Positions 8,472 through 16,582 of a stretch of DNA of 64,000 nucleotides are shown here, piece by piece (the first letter of the stretch is position 1; each line of letters opens with the position of its first letter). The stretch spans positions 750,501-814,500 of the forward strand of contig NC_015185.1 of the NCBI RefSeq assembly GCF_000191045.1, given 5' to 3'. The DNA is from Desulfurobacterium thermolithotrophum DSM 11699 (GTDB lineage Bacteria; Aquificota; Aquificia; Desulfurobacteriales; Desulfurobacteriaceae). Both the position numbers and the translations under genes were made by a program. Below the pieces are notes generated by a model. That model was not told the origin of the DNA and did not search any database. It was given only the letters and a program-made list of their open reading frames with translations.

Positions 8472-9779
8472 TCATTTTCGAATAATGCTTATAAGTTTGT
8501 TATCTTCTCCACCAAACTGGTGGACTGCACAAGCAATTCATGGGTCATAAGCACGAATGAGCATTTCCGCTCTTTTCCTTAACTCTATATCATCCACATC
8601 AGGAGAAAACTCTATAAGATCTGCTAAATCCTTTTCTATTATTGCCTGTAACTGAGCAGTTGGAGTGATTATATTTGCTGAAATACATCTTCCTGAATCA
8701 TCAAATGTATACCTATGATAAAGAGTTCCTCTTGGTGCTTCTTTAACCCCATAACCTGTTCCAGCTTTTGGCTTTATTTCCACTTCCCTTTTAAACGGAG
8801 TAGAAGCAATAAGTTCCTCTGTAATTTCAATTCCTTCAAAAGCAAGTTCAAGCATTTCAATTGCTCTTGCAACATTTGCATGAAGAGAGTTATAAGAAGG
8901 AAAGGATGTTTTTAAAGTTGAAATTACTTCTTTTGTTTCTGGTCTTAAGTTATTAATATGATGGTTTATTCTTGCGAGAGGACCTATAAGGAAAGGTTTT
9001 CCTTTAATAGTTGAATATTTTGCTGTACTATAGGTAGAAGTTTTCTCTTCTATAAAGAGTTCATATTCTTTCTTTGTAAAGAGAGTTCCATCAGAAAGTC
9101 CAAGACTATCTCCTAAAAGAGCAAATTTATCACCGTTTATGCAAAGAGATATAGGATGTTCCTTATTAAATTTTGGATAGTCAAAAGAATCAAATAGGGA
9201 AATGGTTGCTTTTATTTCTGGAATAGCTTTATAGAGGTCTTCCTGAACTTTTTGAAGCTGCTCTCTTGAAGGGACAGACTTAAAGCCTCCAGGAAGTATA
9301 TTTTCACCATGGATAGTTTTTCCACCAATCAATTTCATAATTTTATTTCCAATTTCCTTTAGAAGAAAACCTCTTTTTACAACGTTTGGATAGTCTTTTG
9401 CCATTGCAATAGTTGAAGGGTACCCCATGTAATCAGGAAGTGCTAAGAAGTAAAGATGTAAAGCATGACTTTCAAGACACTCTCCAACTACTAAAAGTTT
9501 TCTTAGAAGTTTTATCTCAGGAGTAATCTCAACCTCAAAAGCATTTTCAATTGCTGATATGGAAGCAAGTCTATGAGAAACATAACAAATTCCGCAGATT
9601 CTTGAAACAATTTTTGGAATTTCAGTATAGAGTCGTTCTCTTGTTATATACTCAAAAAATCTTGGTCCTTCTGTAAATCTTAGTTTTATTTCTTTTAATT
9701 TTTCATTTTCAAAAACAATATTGACAGCACCATGACCTTCCACTCTTGTAAGATGATTTATATTAACCTCTCTTTTCAT
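8472..9779 (-). CDS. hydA: Sulfhydrogenase-type [NiFeSe] hydrogenase, alpha (large) subunit with predicted selenocysteine
   Basis: Catalytic large subunit of a cytoplasmic group 3 hydrogenase. A plain reading stops at TGA 8538-8540 after 413 residues, ending RAYDP. The TGA falls precisely where DPCxxCxxH needs its first cysteine. Continuing the frame gives IACAVHQFGGEDNKLISIIRK and a second stop at 8472, so residue 414 is predicted to be selenocysteine (DPUIACAVH). Total 435 residues. The first Ni motif is RICGIC near residue 61. The 15 residues after the motif histidine are the expected peptide removed by a maturation protease. A SECIS-like hairpin follows the TGA. The start overlaps hydD by 17 bases. 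Alternative: a truncated gene, unlikely because the motif and frame remain perfect past the TGA. Confidence 0.88.
8508..8524 (-). promoter_or_regulatory. SECIS-like stem-loop for selenocysteine insertion in hydA
   Basis: On the minus strand, 13 bases after the in-frame TGA, lies a perfect 6-bp stem (TCCACC / GGTGGA) with a 5-base loop AGTTT. Bacterial SECIS upper stems sit about this far from UGA and carry a GU in the apical loop, which is present here. The stem also encodes hydA residues, as bacterial SECIS elements do. Confidence 0.75.
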
Positions 9780-10548
9780 TTAGCACTCCTTTTGAGAAGA
9801 TTTCAGAAAGTCTTTCTTGTGCTTGTTTTCCTCTAAAAACTTTAATAAAGTTAGCAGCATCTTTAGTTGATAGTCCTTCTTCTTTTAAGATAGAAATCAT
9901 TTCCTCATAATTTGGAAAATCACAGTCTCCTCTACATCCTTGACAACCAACTCCAGCAGATGTACATGGAGCTCCACACCCAGCATAAGAAATAGGTCCT
10001 TGACAAGGAATTCCTTTGAGAGTTAAACACTCAGTTTCAGAAAGTTTACACTCGTGACAAACAGGAATTTTAGGAAAGAAAGGCTTTACTCCGTTTAGTA
10101 AGAACGCAACTGCATAAACAAACTGCTTCTTATCCAAAGGACATCCAGGAAGTTCATAATCAACTTTTACAATCTCTGAAACAGCCTTTGGTTTTGATAC
10201 ATTTACAGGAAATTCAGTAGTTCCATAGACTTCTTTTAGCATTTCTTCCAAAGTAACTTCATCATTTCTTTGAGCCTGAACTCCTCCATAGCAAGCGCAA
10301 CTACCAATAGCAACTAAAATTTTTGAAACTTTTCGTCCCTTTTTAACTTTTTCTTCATCAAGATCTGTTGTTACAGAACCTTCGACAAAGAGAATGTCAA
10401 ATTCTTCGAAAGAATTGTTGTCTTGAGCCAAAGGAAAATAACAAAACTCTACTTTACCGAGTAATTTGTATAAAGCATCTTTACAATTTAAAATCTCACA
10501 CTGACATCCTGAACAACCTGTTAATCCCATAATTCCTATCTTCACCAT
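9763..10548 (-). CDS. hydD: Sulfhydrogenase-type hydrogenase, delta (small) subunit
   Basis: Fe-S small subunit of the soluble hydrogenase. 261 residues. Proximal cluster cysteines in GLTGCSGCQCEIL near residue 11, GSCACYGG near 94 and LPGCPLDK near 135. A cysteine-rich second half (CHECKL near 165, GCGAPC near 190, VGCQGCRGDC near 200) can hold two more 4Fe-4S clusters, as in group 3 small subunits. It shares its start base with the last base of the hydG stop (1-base overlap) and overlaps hydA at its end. Confidence 0.9.
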   Translation of the reverse strand: MVKIGIMGLTGCSGCQCEILNCKDALYKLLGKVEFCYFPLAQDNNSFEEFDILFVEGSVTTDLDEEKVKKGRKVSKILVAIGSCACYGGVQAQRNDEVTLEEMLKEVYGTTEFPVNVSKPKAVSEIVKVDYELPGCPLDKKQFVYAVAFLLNGVKPFFPKIPVCHECKLSETECLTLKGIPCQGPISYAGCGAPCTSAGVGCQGCRGDCDFPNYEEMISILKEEGLSTKDAANFIKVFRGKQAQERLSEIFSKGVLNEKRG

Positions 10549-11432
10549 TAGATCATCTCCGGAAGATTTTTTGTGTCCCAGAGCGGAAAGATTGGACCAT
10601 CAACACATGCAAACTTATAGCCTATCTGACAATGGCCACACTTTCCTATTCCACACTCCATTTTTCTTTCCAAAGAAACAAAAACTTGACTTTCAGGATA
10701 ACCATTTTTTATAAGCTCCTTACCTATAAACTTGTATGCAACAGGCGGTCCGCATACGGCAACGTAAGTTTCCTTTGGATCAAGGCTAACTTCAGGAATT
10801 AGAGCTGTAAGAAGACCTTCTCTATCTGCCCACTTTCTATCTTCTTCGTTTTCAAATTTATCAAGAATATAAAGACACTTAATATCTTTTCTCTCTTTTA
10901 ATCTTCTTAATTCATCCTTATAGAGAACGCTTTCATAATTTCTTGTCCCATAGAGAATATACACATCTTTGTAAAGATGTCTCTTATCAAGGATATACCA
11001 GATGAGAGAACGAAGTGGTGCAATACCAAGCCCTCCAGCAATTATTAAAACATTATGTCCTTCCATTATCTCTACAGGAAAACCATTACCGTAAGGGCCT
11101 CTTATTGCAACTAAGTCTCCTGGCTGCATCTTGTGAAGTACTTCTGTTTTTCTTCCAACTTTTCTAACAGTTAATTCTACTGTTCCCCTTCTTGTCGGAG
11201 ACGAACAAATGGAAATTGGAATTTCTCCACCTTTTGGAACAGTTAACATTACAAATTGACCAGGAATATGATTCCATTCTTCATTAACTTTTTCATCAAG
11301 AAAAACAAATGAAAATTTCTTGTGGTCTGGAGCTAAATCTTCTACATCCGTTATTAGAGCTTTTTCGGGCTTAAATGGATTAACTGGCAGAGGTTTCGTT
11401 AATAACTTCTCCAGACTTTTCTTCATTCTCAA
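10548..11432 (-). CDS. hydG: Sulfhydrogenase-type hydrogenase, gamma subunit (FAD/NAD(P)-binding)
   Basis: Flavoprotein subunit exchanging electrons with NAD(P)H. 294 residues. Ferredoxin-reductase fold: FAD-binding barrel with the VRKVGRKTEVLHKMQPGD block, RGPYGNGFP near residue 112, nucleotide-binding GGLGIAPLRSLIW near 133, CGPPVAYKF near 228 and a C-terminal 2Fe-2S-like motif CGIGKCGHCQIG near 263. It belongs to the HydG/AsrB family. Its start overlaps hydB by 53 bases; a later in-frame start (MKKSLEKL, 2 codons in) is also possible. Confidence 0.9.
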   Translation of the reverse strand: MRMKKSLEKLLTKPLPVNPFKPEKALITDVEDLAPDHKKFSFVFLDEKVNEEWNHIPGQFVMLTVPKGGEIPISICSSPTRRGTVELTVRKVGRKTEVLHKMQPGDLVAIRGPYGNGFPVEIMEGHNVLIIAGGLGIAPLRSLIWYILDKRHLYKDVYILYGTRNYESVLYKDELRRLKERKDIKCLYILDKFENEEDRKWADREGLLTALIPEVSLDPKETYVAVCGPPVAYKFIGKELIKNGYPESQVFVSLERKMECGIGKCGHCQIGYKFACVDGPIFPLWDTKNLPEMI

Positions 11433-12465
11433 CTCCTCTTAGTTTTTTAATCGTCTCCACTATGCTTATCTTGGCAGGACACTCAGCAGAACATCTTCCA
11501 CAACCTACACATCCTAACTTTTCTATTTGATAAGGATAGCCAACAAACTTATGGTAATAACGATGTTTAAATCTATCTGAACGTTTTGGTTTAAAGTAGT
11601 GTCCACCGGCAACAAGAGAATAGTAAGGATATTGACAGGATGTTGTAAATTCTATCCTTGATACTTTTTTTCCGTCAAGATCAGGAACATCAACTGCTGT
11701 ATAGCAAAAGCACGTTGGACAAACATTTGTACATGTTCCACATCCAAGACACCTTTTTGCTTCCTCTTCCCATACTTCCGAGTCATACTCAAGTTCTATT
11801 ACTTGTGATATTCTTCCAAGATCTGGAAGTTTTTCTAAGTCAAAAGATAGTTTCTTCTGAGATGTACTTTGCTTATAAAGAGTAAGATTTTCTTTTGTTA
11901 TTTCTCTAAAAAGTTCTTTTAAGGAAAGAACAATTTCATCACCTTTAGGACTTCCAATAGTTACGAAATAATCATTTCCTATATCTGTAAGAAAAAGATC
12001 CCAATTTGTACCATCTGGGAAAGCTGTTCCTGTGGAAAGACAGAAGCAAAACTCATCTGGTCTGCAGGATAAACCTATTAAAATTGTCCTCTTTCTTACC
12101 TCTAGATATCGTGGATCAGGATTTTCCTCTAAATAAATTGAATCAAGAATAGAAATTCCATGAAGATCGCAAGAATGAATTCCAAAAATTACTTGATCTA
12201 CAGGTGTAAATCTACTTTCAAAGTCAAGAGTATCTACGTTATAAGAAAATCTTTTTCTCCTATAAGGTACTAAAAATTTTTTTGGAGGTAAAATTGTTCT
12301 TGTATAGTTAAATTCAACTTCAGATGTATCTTCTATAATATCAAAGTAAAATTTTTCTTCCTTTTTTTTAGGAGCAATTAAAACACCAAATTTTTTTAAA
12401 CCTTCAAGGAATTGTTGAGCATTTTCTTTTGGAAGTATCTTAGCTTTATCTATGTGGAAATCCAT
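11380..12465 (-). CDS. hydB: Sulfhydrogenase-type hydrogenase, beta subunit (4Fe-4S)
   Basis: Electron-transfer subunit of the HydB/AsrA family. 361 residues. N-terminal half without known motifs apart from SCRPDEFCFC near residue 155. The C-terminal half carries two ferredoxin motifs, CLGCGTCTNVCPTCFC near 240 and CVGCGRCSAECP near 318. It is the first gene of the ten-gene operon. Start ATG 12465 has GGAGGTG 8 bases upstream and a sigma-70 promoter about 50 bases upstream. Together with HydG it suggests a group 3b NAD(P)-linked enzyme, with possible sulfur-reducing side activity as known for archaeal sulfhydrogenases. Confidence 0.88.
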   Translation of the reverse strand: MDFHIDKAKILPKENAQQFLEGLKKFGVLIAPKKKEEKFYFDIIEDTSEVEFNYTRTILPPKKFLVPYRRKRFSYNVDTLDFESRFTPVDQVIFGIHSCDLHGISILDSIYLEENPDPRYLEVRKRTILIGLSCRPDEFCFCLSTGTAFPDGTNWDLFLTDIGNDYFVTIGSPKGDEIVLSLKELFREITKENLTLYKQSTSQKKLSFDLEKLPDLGRISQVIELEYDSEVWEEEAKRCLGCGTCTNVCPTCFCYTAVDVPDLDGKKVSRIEFTTSCQYPYYSLVAGGHYFKPKRSDRFKHRYYHKFVGYPYQIEKLGCVGCGRCSAECPAKISIVETIKKLRGVENEEKSGEVINETSAS

Positions 12466-12507
12466 TTTTAAACACCTCCATTACATTACCATGAACATCC
12501 TAACTAA

Positions 12508-12536
12508 TTTATATAAAAAATTTGCGATTAAGTCAA
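12508..12536 (-). promoter_or_regulatory. Sigma-70 promoter of the hyd-ech operon
   Basis: Minus-strand TTGACT (-35) and TATAAA (-10, within TATATAAAT) separated by exactly 17 bases, about 45 bases before the hydB start. It is the strongest promoter match in the region and lies between the coaD stop and hydB. Confidence 0.7.
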
Positions 12537-12577
12537 CAGTTTAGATATCATATCTATAATGAATAAAAAATTAAATA

Positions 12578-13081
12578 CTATCCTTTTCTAAAAAGTTCTA
12601 TCTTCTCTTTTAATTTAGTTTCAACACATTTAGTAACAAACTGTGAAACATCTCCTCCATAAAAAGCTATTTCTCTAACAGCTGATGAAGAAAGATAAGC
12701 ATATTCATCTGATGGCATAAGAAAAACAGTTTCTATTTCTGGGTAAAGTTTTCTGTTAATAGACGCCATTGTAAATTCATGATCCATGTCAGAAATAATT
12801 CTTATTCCTCTAAGTATTGCTACAGCTCCTTCTTTTTTTGCAAATTCAACAAGTAAAGAGTTAAAAGTTTTTACTTTAACTTTTTCATAAAGACCTACTT
12901 CTTTAAGACTTTCTTCAAACATTTTTTTCCTTTCTTCTAATGTAAAAAGAGGTTCTTTCTTAGGATTTTCAGCAATACCAATTATTAACTCCTGGAAAAG
13001 CTCTATACCTCTTCTTACTATATCAATATGACCAAGGGTAACCGGATCAAAAGTCCCAGGATAAATAGCTTTTTTTATCAT
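12578..13081 (-). CDS. coaD: Phosphopantetheine adenylyltransferase
   Basis: Transfers AMP from ATP to 4'-phosphopantetheine, the penultimate step of coenzyme A synthesis. 167 residues, normal length. Nucleotidyltransferase motif YPGTFDPVTLGHIDIV at residues 7-22 with the TxGH catalytic histidine, LRGIR near 90 and the ISSTxxR-like LSSSAVREI near 130. It lies upstream of the hydrogenase operon on the same strand, but that operon has its own promoter. Confidence 0.95.
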   Translation of the reverse strand: MIKKAIYPGTFDPVTLGHIDIVRRGIELFQELIIGIAENPKKEPLFTLEERKKMFEESLKEVGLYEKVKVKTFNSLLVEFAKKEGAVAILRGIRIISDMDHEFTMASINRKLYPEIETVFLMPSDEYAYLSSSAVREIAFYGGDVSQFVTKCVETKLKEKIELFRKG

Positions 13082-13117
13082 AGGAACTCCCTTCTTTCTT
13101 TGATTTTAGATTTCAGA

Positions 13118-13145
13118 ATTATAATGAAATCCTTAAATTAATCAA
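13118..13145 (-). promoter_or_regulatory. Probable coaD promoter
   Basis: Minus-strand TTGATT (-35) and TATAAT (-10) with a 16-base spacer, 37 bases before the coaD start. The opposite strand of the same gap must serve the broken PilZ gene. Confidence 0.55.
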
Positions 13146-13641
13146 GGAACAAAAATTTTTACCTTAATATTTAAGAAATTAAAGTCGTTCTAGTATAAAA
13201 GTTTTGTTAAAATTAAAATCCTTTTTTTTGAAATCTAAATTCATTAATCAAAGATTAGGAGGTTTTATGAGTAATTTGTTTTCCGATAAATTCTTTAAAG
13301 ATTACAAAGAAGAATTTATCAACCACTTTGTAGAACAAAGTAAGGAAAGGAACGATTGCATTCTCTCGGAGGGAACAATTAGAACGCTTGCGACAAACAT
13401 CTATGATGCTCTTTTTTTCTCAGCTTCTATTGAAAAATTTAAAAAATTAGTAAGAAATGCATTAGATAGTCATGTTGATTTTATAGTTTGTCTTACAAAA
13501 TCTTCAATGCTTCTTATAAAGGATTATATTGATTACATACTTAAAAATTCACTATCTTTCGAAAATTTAAAAGAGTTAGTTGAATACACCGAAAAATTCT
13601 TAGTCGAAGCAGAAGAAGTTTATTCTGTTCATATAGAAAAA

Positions 13642-14634
13642 TTAAGAAAGGAAGTCAATAACCTTAAGAGAGAGTGTTTGAAAAATCATCCAGACAAAGA
13701 ACAAAACTCCCATGTTAAAGAGGATAAACTTAGCTAAAACAAACAGTTGAGCTATATGAAAGCTCTTTGTTTTCTCGTAACTTCCAACATCCTGCTTAAC
13801 TTCTCCAAAAATACTCTCTATCAGTCCTCTAAACCTGTAAATTTCATCAGATTCTAAAAGCTCTTTGCATTTAAGCCTAATCTCAGATTTAATTCCCTTC
13901 CTTAATGTTTCTCTCACCTTTATGTAAGGCTTTAAGCCTACTAACAGAACAAGCTCAATAAACTTAATGCTGTCATAAGCTTTGTCTCCTAAAAATGGCT
14001 TTCCTTTCAAAGCTCTCCATATAAATCCCCTTTCGTTTAACCACCTAACTATTTTCTCTCCAAGTTTCACTTCCGAAGCGTAACTCTCTCCAGGTAATGC
14101 AGTAAGAATGAACCTTTTTCCATCTTTTAGATGAACGCTTAATACAACAACTTTAACGTGGCTTTTTACCTCCTTTATCTCTTTGCCTCTTAGAATTTTC
14201 AATGGATAAATCTCATTGTATTTGAAGCCAGTTCCATCTATTATCAGAAATCTTAGTTCTTTATGATACTTCCCTAAGAGTCTTCGAGAGACAAAGTTCA
14301 GAAAATCTACAAGGAGAATGGAAGGTAGTTGCTTGAGTCGGTAATAATAGGTTGAAAAATCAGGAATATTCTCTCTTCCAAATATCTGAACTGCCAAATA
14401 TTCAAGGTCTCTGAATGATAGGTTCCAGGCTACTTGGAGGAAAAGAAGGGTAAGAATTATCTCGTCAGGGTATTTCTTGGGTCTTCCTCTTTTGGTTTTA
14501 AAAGGATATAAATATACCAGTACAGCCTGTCCTCTCCGGTTCATGTATGTTTTTGATAGGTTGAGTACTTTGTGGAAATTTAGTCTTTTCGCTTTCATAC
14601 CGGAGAGGATAGGCTTTTTTCTTAATTTTGGCAA
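13642..14634 (-). CDS. DDE transposase of IS A1
   Basis: Cut-and-paste transposase of the IS4/IS5 superfamily, 330 residues as read. Catalytic acids are probably the D in LIIDGTGFKY (near 130), the D in FLGDKAYDS (near 213) and the E in GLIESIFGEVK (near 273). A basic N-terminal part (KAKRLNFHKVLNLSKTY) would bind the ends. It starts at TTG 14634, just inside the right repeat, or possibly ATG 14598. There is no stop codon inside the element: the frame runs out through the left inverted repeat (QTLS) and ends 9 codons into host DNA. The core is almost identical to the copy at 54.2-55.2 kb. Confidence 0.85.
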   Translation of the reverse strand: MPKLRKKPILSGMKAKRLNFHKVLNLSKTYMNRRGQAVLVYLYPFKTKRGRPKKYPDEIILTLLFLQVAWNLSFRDLEYLAVQIFGRENIPDFSTYYYRLKQLPSILLVDFLNFVSRRLLGKYHKELRFLIIDGTGFKYNEIYPLKILRGKEIKEVKSHVKVVVLSVHLKDGKRFILTALPGESYASEVKLGEKIVRWLNERGFIWRALKGKPFLGDKAYDSIKFIELVLLVGLKPYIKVRETLRKGIKSEIRLKCKELLESDEIYRFRGLIESIFGEVKQDVGSYEKTKSFHIAQLFVLAKFILFNMGVLFFVWMIFQTLSLKVIDFLS

Positions 14635-14649
14635 TTTTCAAACACCCTC
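13670..14649 (-). mobile_element. Insertion sequence A, copy 1 (980 bp)
   Basis: Same 980-bp unit as 54252-55231. Terminal inverted repeats are GAGAGTGTTTGAAAA at the left and GAGGGTGTTTGAAAA (read inward) at the right, one mismatch in 15. The 12-bp direct repeat ATAACCTTAAGA at 13658-13669 and 14650-14661 is the target duplication. Duplication length and transposase type suggest the IS4 superfamily. Confidence 0.9.
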
Positions 14650-15309
14650 ATAACCTTAAGAAAGAAAAGGATAAAGAAGTTGGAGAAGCATTCACAAGAA
14701 TATTTAATCTACTAAAAGATAAAGAAGTCCCTATTATGCTTATAACGTTCTACAAGGAAGTTCCTGTTTCATGTAAAGCACTCATAGACAATGTATTAGA
14801 ATCAAGGATTTTTGTTTCATTTGAAACTTGTTCTTACATGAAAACCTTTTATGACTCTTCATTTATATACCTAAAAATAACAAATGCTCCAAAACCTATA
14901 AAAGCAAAGAAAGTTGACATCTTTCCTGAAAAGAAAACAATTATCTTAGAAGACTTTTCTTTTGAGGAAATTCCTCAAGAAAGAAGAAAGTTTGTTAGGG
15001 TAGAACCTGAAGAAAAATTTGTTGTAACTGTTGTTAAGGATAACTATTCTATTAAAGGAATCGTTGCTGATGTCTCAATTGGAGGTATAGGTGTTTTCTT
15101 TAAAACTAAACCAGAGCTTTCTCTTGGCGATAAGGTTGAAGTTAATTTTATTTTGAAAGGAACTCCTTTAAGTATAGAAGGAGAAGTAAGATACGTTATA
15201 AAACAAGGAGAGGTCTACAGAGCAGGTATTGAGTTTAAACTTCAACCAAAACAGGAAGAAATAATTGCTGAGTATGTAATGCAGAGACAATTTGAAATAC
15301 TTAAAGAGC

Positions 15310-15455
15310 TTAAGATGATGTAAATTTTTCTCTTATTACCTCTATTGGTTCTGGTTTTCCTAAGTAGTAACCCTGAGAGTAATTAAGTCCTAAGTTTTTA
15401 ACCATTTCGTATATTTTTTGATCTGAAACAAATTCAGCAATAGTCTTTATCTTTT
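15310..15455 (-). pseudogene. EAL-domain phosphodiesterase gene, C-terminal remnant
   Basis: Minus-strand reading gives KIKTIAEFVSDQKIYEMVKNLG followed by LNYSQGYYLGKPEPI and a stop at 15310-15312. GYYLGKPEPI is the characteristic C-terminal end of EAL c-di-GMP phosphodiesterase domains. Only about 48 residues remain. Everything upstream is replaced by the TnpB-type hairpin remnant and IS B1. The stop lies inside the 3' end of the PilZ gene (14-base convergent overlap), so these two c-di-GMP genes were original neighbours. Confidence 0.75.
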
Positions 15456-15500
15456 GCGGGCGGGAAGACCCCTCCCGTGAGGGAGGGGATGAGAGCCCGC
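15456..15500 (+). repeat. Nested-hairpin end remnant of a TnpB-type element
   Basis: Outer stem GCGGGC / GCCCGC (15456-15461 with 15495-15500) encloses an inner perfect 8-bp stem CCCCTCCC-GTGA-GGGAGGGG (15469-15488). Architecture and sequence match the upstream end of the TnpB element E2 (58104-58146, minus strand) and the shape of the E1 end (21429-21466). A second small hairpin GGTGC-CTCA-GCACC follows at 15502-15515, then IS B1. No tnpB remains. It is GC-rich against AT-rich surroundings. Confidence 0.65.
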
Positions 15501-15583
15501 AGGTGCCTCAGCACCTGTTGAAGTTCAGATAGAAGGTGGACACCCTAAAATAACCTTTGAATCCCAGAAGGAGGTGTCCACCG

Positions 15584-16582
15584 ATGAAACAATTGAAAAG
15601 ATTCAAAGGAACATCCCTCCATATATCAAGCACAAATACAGCATTCAAAGAAACCCTGAAAGAAGGAAGAAGAGTAAAAAAGAAACTTGACCTAACAAAA
15701 GACAGAAATGTTAAAAGGAGACTCAAATGGATAGAGTATTACCACAAAACAGGCAACGCCAGAAAAACATGCAGATACTTTGGCATCAGTCCAACAACCT
15801 TCTACAAGTGGAAAAAAAGATACGACAAGTACGGGATAGAAGGACTCCAAGACAGAAACAAAAGACCTCATAAAGTAAGACAACCCCAAACAGAACCTGA
15901 AATAGAACACATCATCGTCACAATAAGGGAAAAATTCCCAACCTGGAGCAAAGAAAAGATAGCAGCCTTCATGGAAAGATACCTAAATGTAAAAATATCA
16001 TCCTCTACAGTTTACAGGGTTCTCAAAAGACACGGACTAATAGAAAGAACCTGGAAACTAAAAAGTACCTACAAGAGGAAGAAACAGAAAGGGAAAAAGA
16101 ACCGCACCAGAAAAGGACTAAGAGCAGACAAACCAGGAACAATCCTCATGGACGTTAAATACCTCTACTGGTGCGGTAAAACCTTTTACCAGTTCACGGC
16201 AATAGACAAGTTCACCCGAATAGCATTTGCCAAGGTTTATTCTACAAAAAGCAGCAGGAGCGGAAGAAGGTTTTTTGAAGAACTTGAAAAATTTCTTCCC
16301 TTCAAGATAGAGAAAGTTCAAACGGATAACGGGAGCGAATTTTTAGGGGAGTTAGACGAATATCTTAAAAGAAAAGGGATAGAACACTACTTTAGTTATC
16401 CGAAATCTCCCAAGACTAATGCGCATGTAGAAAGGTTTATTCAAACGACAGAAAGTGAACTATGGATGATAGAAGGAACAGAACCGACTGTTGATGAGAT
16501 GAATAAAAAACTTTTTGAGTATTTAAAGATTTACAACTTTCTTAGACCCCATCACTCTTTAAATTACAAGACTCCCTGTTGA
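15584..16582 (+). pseudogene. IS B1 transposase, truncated by IS B2
   Basis: IS481/IS3-like integrase-fold transposase. Start ATG 15584 with AGGAGG upstream. Helix-turn-helix region (ARKTCRYFGISPTTFYKWKKR) near residue 50, second HTH (KISSSTVYRVLKRHG) near 135, then the rve core with D in LMDVKYLYW, D in VQTDNGSEF and E in NAHVERFIQTTESE. The frame meets B2 after LNYKTP and ends artificially at 16582, losing the last 20 or so codons; these lie at 17699-17767. Confidence 0.88.

Larger units (their letters stand above)
13267..15323 (+). pseudogene. PilZ-domain protein gene split by insertion of IS A1
   Basis: Two open pieces, 13267-13669 and 14650-15323, join in frame once IS A1 and one copy of its 12-bp duplication (ATAACCTTAAGA) are removed, reading VNNLKKEKDKEVGEAF across the joint. 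Start ATG 13267 has AGGAGG 4 bases upstream. The restored protein would be about 355 residues: an N-terminal helical domain (about 135 residues, with a globin-sensor-like helical pattern that I cannot assign), a linker, and a C-terminal PilZ domain with RRKFVRVEP near the c-di-GMP-binding start and DVSIGGIGVFF, the DxSxxG motif. It was probably a c-di-GMP receptor. Neighbouring EAL remains fit that theme. The insertion separates the PilZ domain from its start, so the full product is lost. Confidence 0.85.

Noticed and set aside
8538-9779. hydA as a 413-residue protein ending at the first TGA
   Set aside because: The TGA lies at the first Cys position of the nickel motif and the frame continues perfectly with IACAVH and a normal tail; a SECIS-like hairpin follows. 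Truncation would remove the active site.
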